From the NCBI GenBank assembly GCA_030041455.1, contig JASHNV010000111.1, forward strand, positions 1 to 35,670: DNA of 35,670 bases, read 5' to 3'. Below the pieces are notes generated by a model, which saw nothing but the letters and a program-made list of their open reading frames with translations, did not search any database and was not told the origin of the DNA. This stretch comes from Spirochaetia bacterium. Its GTDB lineage: Bacteria > Spirochaetota > Spirochaetia > DAHUYW01. The position numbers were made by a program, and so were the translations under genes. Positions 8,052 to 15,521 of this stretch are shown piece by piece; positions within the stretch are counted from its first letter, which is position 1; each line of letters begins with the position of its first letter.

Positions 8052-8960
8052 CTAGTAACGGTACTGCGGCTCGACGTAGCGAAGGCGCTCCGAGAACGGC
8101 ACCTCGATCGACCGGCCGATCTTGCCCCTGAGGTTCCGGACGTAGGTTCGGATGCTGTGCTCCCGCTCGAACACGGCGAGCCGCTCGAGCGTGAGGGTTC
8201 CCCGGGGCAGGCGCGGCTCGGGGGTGCCCGGCGGCGCGAGGCAGTAGTAGGGTCCCCGCAGGAGCATGATCTCCCTTCCGAAATGCACGTAGGGGTTCCT
8301 CCGGTAGAAGAAGTCGGGCGGCGGGAGGAGCGGCACCGGATCGTTCTGGTCCACCACGCGGGTGAGGGGCAGGTAGGCGTACCGTCTCGCGCCGTAGGCG
8401 TCGGTCACCTTCGGCTGGCCGAAGGTGACCACCTCGGCGACCCGGTAGCCTTCCTTGGAGAGCATCATCGCGAGGATGAGCGCCTCAGCGGCGCCGAGCG
8501 ACTGGCCCGACATGCGGATCGAGTAGCCGGGCTCGAGCCTCGGCACGATGCTCCGGTGGAGCGCGCTCGCCATCATCGCGAAGCCGTGGTGGGTGAAGAT
8601 GCCGAGCTCGGGATTCCATCTCTTCGCGAAGCGGATGTCGTAGAGGAGGTTCCGGAAGTTCGTCGTGCCGCGGATCGCGATGTCCTCGGTCCTCGTCGCG
8701 TCGTCGGTCCCGATGACGTAGCGGTTCCTCGTCCTTTTCACCTCGACGACCGCCACCTTGTCGTACACCCCGGCCCATTTCCGTCTGATCCGCTCCGGGG
8801 AGTCGACGCGAACCGAGCGGTTGAGCTCGGCGAGGCGGAGAAGCCGCGGGAAGTCCAAGGTCCCGCCGAAGGCTGAGTGCGCGGCGAGGGGCCAGGGCGG
8901 GAGCGTGGCGAGCGCGATCGCAAGCGCCGCGGCGAGTCGAGGGAGCTTCGGTCCTTTCAT
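8052..8960 (-). CDS. Secreted class 3 lipase/esterase
   Basis: Alpha/beta hydrolase of the lipase class 3 family, 302 aa, hydrolysing acylglycerols or related esters. An N-terminal signal peptide is clear: basic MKGPKLPR, hydrophobic core to about residue 27, likely cleavage near AHSA-FG (30). The nucleophile elbow is GQSLG (152-156, Ser154), followed by the family-typical VVTFGQPKV (178-185). The likely acid and base are the aspartate in DQNDPVP (204-210) and the histidine in YVHFG (224-228). The protein should act in the periplasm or outside. The ATG at 8960 has only a weak ribosome-binding site (GAGA) and a -10 element ending 13 bases upstream, so the leader is very short. It converges with the xylulokinase gene, 2 bp between stop codons. 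Confidence 0.82.
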   Translation of the reverse strand: MKGPKLPRLAAALAIALATLPPWPLAAHSAFGGTLDFPRLLRLAELNRSVRVDSPERIRRKWAGVYDKVAVVEVKRTRNRYVIGTDDATRTEDIAIRGTTNFRNLLYDIRFAKRWNPELGIFTHHGFAMMASALHRSIVPRLEPGYSIRMSGQSLGAAEALILAMMLSKEGYRVAEVVTFGQPKVTDAYGARRYAYLPLTRVVDQNDPVPLLPPPDFFYRRNPYVHFGREIMLLRGPYYCLAPPGTPEPRLPRGTLTLERLAVFEREHSIRTYVRNLRGKIGRSIEVPFSERLRYVEPQYRY

Positions 8961-8973
8961 GGTGATCTCGGGC

Positions 8974-8982
8974 AGTATAGCA
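8974..8982 (-). promoter_or_regulatory. Extended -10 (TGCTATACT) of the lipase gene
   Basis: Read on the minus strand, TGC-TATACT occupies 8982 to 8974. No convincing -35 accompanies it, which is usual for extended -10 promoters. The start would be near 8967, about 7 bases before the ATG. It is divergent from the promoter of the peptidase gene at 9014-9042. Confidence 0.5.
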
Positions 8983-9013
8983 CTCGGGCGGGGCTTCGGA
9001 ACAGCCGGCGCTC

Positions 9014-9042
9014 TGGACAGCGGCCCGCGGCGGCTCTATGCT
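9014..9042 (+). promoter_or_regulatory. Promoter of the M48 peptidase gene, predicting a leaderless mRNA
   Basis: TGGACA (9014-9019, 5/6), a 17-bp spacer and TATGCT (9037-9042). The expected start point, 7-8 bases after the -10, falls on or next to the ATG at 9050. No ribosome-binding site precedes that ATG. The promoter also argues against the upstream in-frame ATG at 9038, which lies inside the -10. Confidence 0.55.
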
Positions 9043-9049
9043 CCTGTCC

Positions 9050-10099
9050 ATGAAGCAGGTGAAGAAGACCTTCCCGGGCGTGAGCCCGCTCGCCTGGGAG
9101 CACCCCGCCGACACGGCGGCCCTCGCGGCCCTGAAGCAGATACCCCTCCTCGACGAGCTCCTCGCGGGCGTCCTCGGCCTGACAAGCGAGAAGTCGCTCC
9201 GCCTCGTCTCCCTCGCGACGTCGGTGCGCGTGACCGAGCGGCAGTTCCCGCGCGTCCACCGCCTGCTTCTCGACGCCTGCGCGATCCTCGACGCCCCCGA
9301 GGTACCCGAGCTCTACGTCGCCCAGAGCCCGCTGCTCAACGCGGGGGCGCTCGGCGTCAGGAGACCCTTCATCTCGCTGAACAGCGCGACGGTCGCGCAG
9401 CTCGCCGACGAGGAGCTCCTCGGCGTGATCGCGCACGAGCTCGGCCACGTCCTGAGCGGCCACGTGCTGTACAAGACGCTCCTTGTCCTCCTCGTGAAGC
9501 TTGCCGCCGGCGCGCTTCCGATCGGCAGGCTCGCGCTCGAGGGCGCCGTCGCGGCGCTCAAGGAGTGGGACCGCCGAAGCGAGCTGAGCGCCGATCGAGC
9601 GGGACTCCTCGCGACCCAGGACCGGGAGGTTTCCTTCTCCCTGCTCATGAAGACCGCGGGCGGCTCCTCCCCCGCCGAGATGAGCCTCGAGGAGTTCCTC
9701 GCGCAGGCGAAGGAGTACGAGTCGGGAGGGGACGTGCTCGACAGCGTGCACAAGCTCCTGAACCTGCTCGACGAGTCGCACCCCTTCGCGGTGCTCCGCC
9801 TCGCCGATCTCAAAAGCTGGACCGACTCGGGGGCGTACGGCCGGATCCTCGAAGGAGACTACCCGCGTCGCGGGGGGAGGCCGGAGGACGCGGGCGCGGC
9901 CTTCGGCCGGGCCGCGGACAGCTACCGCGACGAGGCGCGGCGCTCGGGGGATCCCCTCGTCGGCAAGCTCCGCGACGTCGGGAGCGCGGTCGAGGAGGCC
10001 GGCAAGCAGGCGGCGGAGCTCCTCAAGGGGCTCTTCGGCCAAGGACAGGAGCCCGCGGAGAAGAAGGCGCCCGAAGACCGGACCCCCCGCGGCGCGTAG
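9050..10099 (+). CDS. M48-family zinc metallopeptidase
   Basis: 349-aa peptidase of the M48 (Ste24/HtpX) family. The zinc motif HELGH is at 129-133 within GVIAHELGHVLSGHVL, and the third ligand is E178 in SELSADRAGLL. One hydrophobic segment (about 143-158) directly follows the active site and could be a membrane anchor. No signal peptide is visible, so the catalytic domain is probably cytoplasmic. The C-terminal 110 residues are charged and helical, with no motif I recognise. Family members degrade misfolded or lipid-modified proteins; the substrate here is unknown. I chose the ATG at 9050 rather than 9038 because a promoter -10 overlaps the latter. It converges with leuD, 7 bp between stop codons. 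Confidence 0.82.
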   Translation: MKQVKKTFPGVSPLAWEHPADTAALAALKQIPLLDELLAGVLGLTSEKSLRLVSLATSVRVTERQFPRVHRLLLDACAILDAPEVPELYVAQSPLLNAGALGVRRPFISLNSATVAQLADEELLGVIAHELGHVLSGHVLYKTLLVLLVKLAAGALPIGRLALEGAVAALKEWDRRSELSADRAGLLATQDREVSFSLLMKTAGGSSPAEMSLEEFLAQAKEYESGGDVLDSVHKLLNLLDESHPFAVLRLADLKSWTDSGAYGRILEGDYPRRGGRPEDAGAAFGRAADSYRDEARRSGDPLVGKLRDVGSAVEEAGKQAAELLKGLFGQGQEPAEKKAPEDRTPRGA

Positions 10100-10106
10100 G
10101 CCTCTC

Positions 10107-10733
10107 TCATGTCTCCGCGAAGGCCCTCACGTAGGGAATGCGCGCCCGGGTCTCCTCGATCTCCTTGAGGTTCGCGAGGAGCGATCCGGTCGAGTCCCAG
10201 GTCCCGTCGAGCAGGGTGTTCCGGTAGGCGGAGGGAATCGTCGCCGAGAGCTCCCGCCTCGCTCCCTTCGACTCGGTCGCGATCTTCTGCCGCTCGACGT
10301 CGATCGTGACGATGGCGGCGGGATCGAGCTCGATGAGGTCGGCGAGCGCCCTCGCGTCGGCTTCGCTCACGCAGGCGATCGGGACGCCCATCGCGGTGCA
10401 GTTCCCCGCGAAGATCTCGGCGAAGGATTCGCCGACGATGCCCTGGATGCCCCAGTCGTGGAGCGCCTGCGGCGCGTGCTCCCGGGAGGAGCCGCAGCCG
10501 AAGTTCTTGTTCGCGACGAGGATGGAGGCGCCCTGGAAACGCGGGTCGTCGAAGGGATGGCCCTTCTTGGTGCCGTTCTCGTCCATCCGCTCGTCGATGA
10601 ACGCGTACTTCCCGAGGCCCGCGAAGGTGATCGCCTTCATGTAGCGGGCCGGGATGATCCGGTCGGTGTCGATGTCGTTGCCGCGGATCGCGATGCCGCG
10701 GCCGCTTTTCTTCGCGATGCTGCTAGGATTCAT
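10107..10733 (-). CDS. leuD: 3-isopropylmalate dehydratase small subunit
   Basis: Small subunit (208 aa) of isopropylmalate isomerase, which with LeuC converts 2-isopropylmalate to 3-isopropylmalate in leucine synthesis. The family signature GNDIDTDRIIPARY lies at residues 18-31, and NFGCGSSREHAP, which closes the active site over the substrate, follows at about 75-86. Length is normal. The ATG is preceded by GGAGGAAACC. It is the last gene of the operon, 17 bases downstream of the leuC stop. The longer open frame upstream is only an alternative frame within leuC. No rho-independent terminator is visible between leuD and the convergent peptidase gene. Confidence 0.95.
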   Translation of the reverse strand: MNPSSIAKKSGRGIAIRGNDIDTDRIIPARYMKAITFAGLGKYAFIDERMDENGTKKGHPFDDPRFQGASILVANKNFGCGSSREHAPQALHDWGIQGIVGESFAEIFAGNCTAMGVPIACVSEADARALADLIELDPAAIVTIDVERQKIATESKGARRELSATIPSAYRNTLLDGTWDSTGSLLANLKEIEETRARIPYVRAFAET

Positions 10734-10750
10734 GGTTTCCTCCCTGCCGC

Positions 10751-12151
10751 TCAGACGAGCGCCCGTACGTCGACCACCTCGCCCGCGATCGCCGCCGAGG
10801 CGACCATCGCCGGGCTCATGAGGAGCGTCCGGCCGGTCGGGGAGCCCTGGCGGCCGATGAAGTTGCGGTTCGAGGAGCTCGCGCAGATCTCCCTCCCGTT
10901 CAGCTTGTCGGGATTCATCGCGAGACACATCGAGCAGCCCGCGCCGCGCCACTCGAAGCCCGCCTCCTCGAAGATCTTGTCCAGCCCCTCGGCGACCGCC
11001 TGGTTCGCGATGCGCATCGAGCCCGGCACGACGAGCGCCTTCACGTGGCTTGAGACCTTGTGGCCCTTCACGATCTTCGCCGCCTCGCGGAGATCGCTCA
11101 GGCGGGAGTTGGTGCACGAGCCGAGGAACGCGACGTTGATCTTCTGGCCCTTGATCGGCTGGCCTCCCGCGAAGCCCATGTGCTGGTAGGCGCGCTCGGC
11201 CACCTCGCGGTACTCGGGGGCGAGCTCGCCCACCTCCGGGATCCGCTCGGTCACCCCGATCGCCTGCCCGGGGTTGATGCCCCACGTGACCATGGGCTCG
11301 AGGTTGCTCACGTCGAGATCGTATACGTCGTCGTAGGAAGCGTCGGGATCCGACGCGGTGCCCCGCCAGTAGGCGACCGCGCGGTCGAAGGCCGCTCCCT
11401 TCGGCGCGTAGTCCCTGCCCTTCAGGAAGGCGAAGGTGGTCTCGTCGGGATTCACGTAGCCGACCCGCGCGCCGCCCTCGATGCTCATGTTGCAGATCGT
11501 CATGCGCTCCTCCATCGAGAGCTTGCCGATCGCGTCGCCCGAGTACTCGTAGGCGTAGCCGATTCCGCCGTTCACGCCGAGCTCGGCGATGATCTTGAGG
11601 ATGATGTCCTTCGCGTAGACTCCCGGCCGCCGCTCCCCGAACACGTTGATCTTCCGTACCTTCGGCCGGCTGATCGCCATGGTCTGGGTCGCGAGCACGT
11701 CGCGGATCTGCGACGTGCCGATCCCGAACGCGATCGCGCCGAAGGCGCCGTGGGTGGAGGTGTGCGAGTCTCCGCAGGCGATGGTCATCCCGGGCTGGGT
11801 GAGGCCGAGCTCGGGGCCGATGACGTGCACGATCCCCTGGTTGTGGGATTTCAAGTCGAAGAACTTGATGCCGTGGCGCCGCGTGTTCTCCTCGAGCGCC
11901 TTGATCATCTCCTCGGCCATGCCGTCGGTGAAGGGACGGTGCTGGCTCGCGGTGGGCACGATGTGATCGACGGTGGCGAACGTCAGCTCCGGGTGGAGGA
12001 CCGAAAGCCCGCGATCGGCGAGCATCTGGAAGGCCTGCGGCGAGGTGACCTCGTGAACGAGGTGGAGACCGACGAAGAGCTGATCCTGGCCCGATTCGAG
12101 CGTCGTGACCTTGTGAAGCTCCCAGATCTTGTTGAGCAAATTCTTTCTCAT
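10751..12151 (-). CDS. leuC: 3-isopropylmalate dehydratase large subunit
   Basis: Large, iron-sulphur subunit (466 aa) of isopropylmalate isomerase, an aconitase-superfamily enzyme. [18 protein letters not shown] (126-143) is the aconitase signature. The three cysteines expected to hold the 4Fe-4S cluster are C346 (GSCTNSR), C406 and C409 (GCSMC). Length and motifs match the bacterial LeuC of about 466 aa that pairs with a separate LeuD. The ATG follows GGGGAAGG and lies 14 bases after the ilvN stop, so the two are likely co-translated. leuA and leuB are not in the window, so the leucine pathway must be completed elsewhere. Confidence 0.96.
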   Translation of the reverse strand: MRKNLLNKIWELHKVTTLESGQDQLFVGLHLVHEVTSPQAFQMLADRGLSVLHPELTFATVDHIVPTASQHRPFTDGMAEEMIKALEENTRRHGIKFFDLKSHNQGIVHVIGPELGLTQPGMTIACGDSHTSTHGAFGAIAFGIGTSQIRDVLATQTMAISRPKVRKINVFGERRPGVYAKDIILKIIAELGVNGGIGYAYEYSGDAIGKLSMEERMTICNMSIEGGARVGYVNPDETTFAFLKGRDYAPKGAAFDRAVAYWRGTASDPDASYDDVYDLDVSNLEPMVTWGINPGQAIGVTERIPEVGELAPEYREVAERAYQHMGFAGGQPIKGQKINVAFLGSCTNSRLSDLREAAKIVKGHKVSSHVKALVVPGSMRIANQAVAEGLDKIFEEAGFEWRGAGCSMCLAMNPDKLNGREICASSSNRNFIGRQGSPTGRTLLMSPAMVASAAIAGEVVDVRALV

Positions 12152-12165
12152 GCTGCCTTCCCCTA

Positions 12166-12693
12166 TTACATGATGGAGTCGCCGCGTCCGATGAGGAGCT
12201 TGCCCGATCGGACGACCTCCACGACTCCGTACTTGTCGAATACGCTGTTGATGGCGTCCATCTTGGCCGGTTTGCCGGTCGTCATGATGGTAATCGTGTT
12301 CGCCCCGATGTCGACGACGTCGCTCTTGAAGGCGTTCGCGACCTGGAACACCTCCCCGCGAGTCTCCGGCGTCGCGAGGATCTTCACGAGAGCGAGCTCC
12401 CGCTGCACGACGTCCTCGAGCGTCGCGTCGCGCGCCTCGATGACGTCGACGAGCTTGCTCAGCTGCTTGAGAATCTGGTCGAAGGTGGACTCGTTTCCCG
12501 TCGCGACGACCGTCATGCGCGAGAAAGAGGGGTCGTGGGCGGCCGAGACGACGAGACTGTCGATGTTGAAGCCGCGGCGGGCGAACACGAGCGCGATCCG
12601 GATGAGGACGCCGGGCTTGTTGCTCACGTAGAGCGAAATCGTGTGCTTCTTCATGGCCGTAGCCTGGCCGTTCCGTTCGACGTTGACTGCCAC
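12166..12693 (-). CDS. ilvN: Acetolactate synthase small (regulatory) subunit
   Basis: Regulatory subunit (175 aa) of acetohydroxyacid synthase. It binds valine or related amino acids and activates the catalytic subunit. An ACT domain occupies about residues 17-90 ([21 protein letters not shown]), followed by a C-terminal ACT-like domain with [15 protein letters not shown]. The likely start is a GTG at 12693 with a very strong AAAGGAGGAG site that overlaps the ilvB stop codon, indicating translational coupling. An internal ATG 13 codons later (MKKHTISLY) would give the family-typical N-terminus but has no such site. The symbol ilvH would be equally valid. Confidence 0.93.
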   Translation of the reverse strand: MAVNVERNGQATAMKKHTISLYVSNKPGVLIRIALVFARRGFNIDSLVVSAAHDPSFSRMTVVATGNESTFDQILKQLSKLVDVIEARDATLEDVVQRELALVKILATPETRGEVFQVANAFKSDVVDIGANTITIMTTGKPAKMDAINSVFDKYGVVEVVRSGKLLIGRGDSIM

Positions 12694-12705
12694 GGATCTC
12701 CTCCT

Positions 12706-14427
12706 TTAGGTGCTGCCGACGGGCTTCTCGAGGAGCGTCTTCGCTTTCGGAGCCTCGAGCAGCATCTTGCGGTAGGGCGCCCCCGCCGGCACCATCGGGT
12801 ACACGTTGTCTTCCTTCTCGACCTCCACGTCGATGACGCAGGGGCCGTCGCCGTAGGCAATCGCCGCCTGGAGGATCCTGCGGACGTCGGCGCCCCGCCT
12901 GATCCGGAAGGCCTTGCATCCGTAGGCCTCGGCGAGCTTGACGAAGTTCGGATTCCCCTCGAGATCGACCCCCGAGAGGCGGTTCTCGTAGAAGAGCTCC
13001 TGCCACTGGCGCACCATGCCGAGGTAGTTGTTGTTGATGATCATGATCTTGATCGGGAGCTTGTTGACGACCGCGGTCGCGAGCTCCGCCTGGGTCATCT
13101 GGAAGCCCCCGTCGCCGACGATGGCGACGACGGTCTTCTCCGGCCGGGCGAGCTGCGCCCCGATCGCCGCCGGGAAGCCGAACCCCATCGTGCCGGCACC
13201 GCCCGAGGAGATCCAGTGGAAGCGGTAGTCGGTCCGGTAGAACTGCGCGGCCCACATCTGGTGCTGGCCGACGTCGGTCACGACGATCGCCTTGCCCTCG
13301 GTGAGCCGGTAGATCTCCTCGATCGCGTGCTGCGCCTTGACCTTCCCTTCCTTCTTGTACTTCAGGGGAAACTGCCGCTTCCAGCGCTCGACCTGCTTGA
13401 CCCAGTCGGCGGTGTCGCCTTTCTTCGCGATCGAAGCGATCGCCTCGACGACGAGGCGGGCGTCGCCGACGATCGCCACGTCGGCGACGACCGATTTGTC
13501 GATCTCCGCCGGATCGATGTCGACGTGGATCTTCACGGCGTCGGCGCAAAACTCGTCGAGCTTGCCGGTGATGCGGTCGTCCCAGCGCGATCCGATCGAC
13601 ATGATGAGATCGCAATCGAGGACGGCCTTGTTCGCGTAGCCCGTGCCGTGCATGCCGAGCATGCCGAGGCTGAGCTCGTGGGTTTCGGGGAAGCACCCCT
13701 TGCCGAGGAGCGTGTTCACGACCGGTATCTGGAGCTTCTCGGCGAGGAAGATCACCGCCTTCTCGGCGCCGGAGATGACCGCGCCGTGGCCGACGAGGAG
13801 GATCGGCCGCCTCGCCCGGTTCAGGAGCGCGGCGGCGCGCTCGACGAGCTCCGGATCGCCCTCCTGGGGTATCCGGTAGCCGGGCAGGTGAAACTCCTCG
13901 CTCCCGCTCGGATCGATCAGCGCGCTCGAGACGTCCTTCGGCATGTCGATGAGGACCGGGCCGGGCCGGCCGGTCGAGGCGAGGTAGAACGCCTCCCGGG
14001 CGATCCTCGGGATGTCGTGCGCGTCCTTGATGAGGTAGGAGTGCTTGACGACCGGATAGGAGATGCCCGAGACGTCCGCCTCCTGGAAGGTGTCGAGCCC
14101 GAGGTTGCCGGTCGTCTGCTGCCCGGTGATGACGATCATCGGAACCGAGTCCATGTGAGCCGTGAGGATTCCCGTGATCGTGTTCGTTGCGCCCGGTCCC
14201 GAGGTCACGAGCACGACGCCGGGCCTGCCGGAGGCGCGGGCGAAGCCGTCCGCCATGTGGGTCGCGCCCTGCTCGTGGCGGGTCAGGATCAATTTGATCG
14301 GAGAGTCGACGAGAGCGTCGAATATGGGGATCGCGGCGCCGCCGGGATAGCCGAAGATGTATTCGACTCCCTGTTGGTGGATGATGTCGATGAGCACCTC
14401 GGCTCCGGTTTTCAGGGTTTTTGCCAT
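12706..14427 (-). CDS. ilvB: Acetolactate synthase large (catalytic) subunit
   Basis: Thiamine-diphosphate enzyme (573 aa) making acetolactate or acetohydroxybutyrate, the first common step for valine, leucine and isoleucine. The cofactor-activating glutamate is E52 in [13 protein letters not shown]. The diphosphate/Mg motif runs from GDG (438-440) to NNN (465-467). The frame is open a further 12 codons, but the ATG at 14427 has GGAGGAG at ideal distance and begins at the family-typical position. It is the first gene of ilvB-ilvN-leuC-leuD. Its promoter starts about 35 bases upstream, too close for an attenuator, T-box or leader peptide, so control is more likely by a repressor or activator at the overlapping inverted repeats. 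Confidence 0.96.
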   Translation of the reverse strand: MAKTLKTGAEVLIDIIHQQGVEYIFGYPGGAAIPIFDALVDSPIKLILTRHEQGATHMADGFARASGRPGVVLVTSGPGATNTITGILTAHMDSVPMIVITGQQTTGNLGLDTFQEADVSGISYPVVKHSYLIKDAHDIPRIAREAFYLASTGRPGPVLIDMPKDVSSALIDPSGSEEFHLPGYRIPQEGDPELVERAAALLNRARRPILLVGHGAVISGAEKAVIFLAEKLQIPVVNTLLGKGCFPETHELSLGMLGMHGTGYANKAVLDCDLIMSIGSRWDDRITGKLDEFCADAVKIHVDIDPAEIDKSVVADVAIVGDARLVVEAIASIAKKGDTADWVKQVERWKRQFPLKYKKEGKVKAQHAIEEIYRLTEGKAIVVTDVGQHQMWAAQFYRTDYRFHWISSGGAGTMGFGFPAAIGAQLARPEKTVVAIVGDGGFQMTQAELATAVVNKLPIKIMIINNNYLGMVRQWQELFYENRLSGVDLEGNPNFVKLAEAYGCKAFRIRRGADVRRILQAAIAYGDGPCVIDVEVEKEDNVYPMVPAGAPYRKMLLEAPKAKTLLEKPVGST

Positions 14428-14467
14428 ATTTTCTCCTCCAATCGCTATGATCGGCGAAACCATGCTC

Positions 14468-14497
14468 GAATCTAGTGATTCTTCACGATTTGGTCAA
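14468..14497 (-). promoter_or_regulatory. Promoter of the ilvB-ilvN-leuC-leuD operon with overlapping inverted repeat
   Basis: On the minus strand: TTGACC (14497-14492, 5/6), 17 bp, TAGATT (14474-14469, 4/6). The inverted repeat GAATC-TAGT-GATTC (14468-14481) covers the -10 and would place a bound protein directly over it. Predicted start is near 14462. Confidence 0.6.
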
Positions 14498-14591
14498 GGG
14501 GCAAGCAAAAAAAGAAGTGAAAAAAACGGACCTAGATCTCGATTCGTCCTCTTAGGACACTCGGTCACGCAATTCCTAGCGTATTTTCTGC

Positions 14592-14612
14592 ACGAATCGG
14601 AATATGATTCGT
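14592..14612. repeat. Inverted repeat ACGAATC-N7-GATTCGT
   Basis: Perfect 7-bp arms (14592-14598, 14606-14612) around a 7-base spacer, the same design and core (CGAATC-N7-GATTCG) as the repeat at 2712-2732. A plus-strand TATGAT overlaps the spacer and right arm. It may be an operator for the haemolysin-III gene or a shared regulatory site. Confidence 0.5.
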
Positions 14613-14810
14613 CTCCATATCTATTTCCCTACCAAAATAGGCAGAAAATTAGGCAGAGGAGAATCGAAATGGCGAAAATCTCCGAATCTTCAACGGGACT
14701 CGGGCCGGCCCTGGTCATTTCCAGGGATTCGTGCTCTCATAGCCGGGGCGGCCCCTCGCGCGCCCGAGTGAATCGATTCGAGGAGCCGGCGTCCTCGCTT
14801 GAGGGGAACG

Positions 14811-15521
14811 ATGAGCAAGAAAGCGGAGCGCCTCGCGGGGGCGCTCGATCACCCGGGTTGGCTCGTGCGCCGCATCCCCCTCGTCGAGAGCGGCCCGGCC
14901 TCGGAGCGCGCGAACGCGACGACGCACGGCGCCGGCCTTCTCCTCAGCGTCGTCGCCGTGGTCTTCCTGCTCGACCAGGCGGCGCGCGCCGGGGGCGCGA
15001 GGCTCCTCGCGGCTTTCCTCGTCTACAGCTTCTCGCTCCTCAATCTCTACGCCGCCTCGACCCTCTACCACAGCGCGCGGGGCCCTCGGCTGAAGCGGCT
15101 CTTTCGCGTCCTCGACCACGCCTCGATCTACGTGCTCATCGCGGGAACCTACACGCCGGTCGCGCTGTGCTGCCTTCCCGGCACCGTGGGCTGGGTCGTT
15201 TTCGGCGTCGAGTGGGGCCTCGCCCTCGGGGGGATTCTCTTCAAGATCTTCTGCCTCGGCAAGCTCCGCGTCCTCTCGGTCGCCTTCTACGTCGGCATGG
15301 GCTACCTCATCGTCGCGGCGTGGCATCCGCTCGTCGCGTTCAACCCGCCCGGGCTCGCGCTCTGGATCCTCGCCGGGGGCCTTTTCTACACCCTCGGCGT
15401 CGTCTTCTACGCGCTGAAACGCCTGCCCTTCCACCACGCGGTCTGGCACCTGTTCGTCATGGCGGGAAGCCTCTGCCACTTCGCCGGGATCTACCTCTAC
15501 GCGGCGCGCCACCTCGCGTGA
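14811..15521 (+). CDS. Haemolysin III/YqfA-family membrane protein
   Basis: Seven-helix membrane protein (236 aa) of the HlyIII/PAQR (adiponectin-receptor-like) superfamily. Family motifs are in order: SERANATTHG (31-40), STLYHS (83-88), DHASIYVLIAGTYTP (102-116), and HHAVWHLFVMAGSLCHF (208-224). The conserved His and Asp residues in these motifs form a metal site in the superfamily. Despite the name, bacterial members are not generally proven haemolysins; a hydrolase or membrane-homeostasis role is more likely. The ATG at 14811 follows GAGGGG; a TTG four codons earlier is an alternative start. The 3' end overlaps the end of the convergent lnt gene by 65 bp. Confidence 0.88.
   Translation: MSKKAERLAGALDHPGWLVRRIPLVESGPASERANATTHGAGLLLSVVAVVFLLDQAARAGGARLLAAFLVYSFSLLNLYAASTLYHSARGPRLKRLFRVLDHASIYVLIAGTYTPVALCCLPGTVGWVVFGVEWGLALGGILFKIFCLGKLRVLSVAFYVGMGYLIVAAWHPLVAFNPPGLALWILAGGLFYTLGVVFYALKRLPFHHAVWHLFVMAGSLCHFAGIYLYAARHLA

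Larger units (their letters stand above)
14428..14810. other. AT-rich intergenic island with many GAATC/GATTC sites
   Basis: This 383-bp gap between divergent ilvB and the haemolysin-III gene is much richer in A and T than its surroundings. It holds eleven GANTC sites between 14468 and 14779 (starts at 14468, 14477, 14541, 14594, 14606, 14661, 14684, 14697, 14726, 14770, 14775). It also holds two inverted repeats built from them, a TATGAT -10-like hexamer (14603-14608), the near-tandem repeat AAAATAGGCAG/AAAATTAGGCAG (14634-14656) and a 6-bp hairpin CCCTGG-N6-CCAGGG (14709-14726). An ATG at 14669 with AGAGGAG upstream opens a frame, but it runs into the next gene out of frame and looks non-coding. 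Confidence 0.6.

Noticed and set aside
10751-13696. Single 981-codon minus-strand frame covering leuC and parts of ilvN and ilvB
   Set aside because: Only its last 466 codons are LeuC; the rest is an alternative frame through ilvN and ilvB, both of which have their own strong starts.
14481-14690. Replication origin in the AT-rich island
   Set aside because: No DnaA box (TTATCCACA-like) could be found and no replication genes are adjacent; divergent promoters explain the AT richness.
14709-14726. CCCTGG-N6-CCAGGG hairpin as a terminator
   Set aside because: No T-run on either side and no gene ending nearby.
14669-14810. Small gene or leader peptide with AGAGGAG and ATG in the AT-rich island
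   Set aside because: The frame has no nearby stop and continues out of frame through the haemolysin-III gene; it also points away from ilvB, so it cannot be its attenuator.
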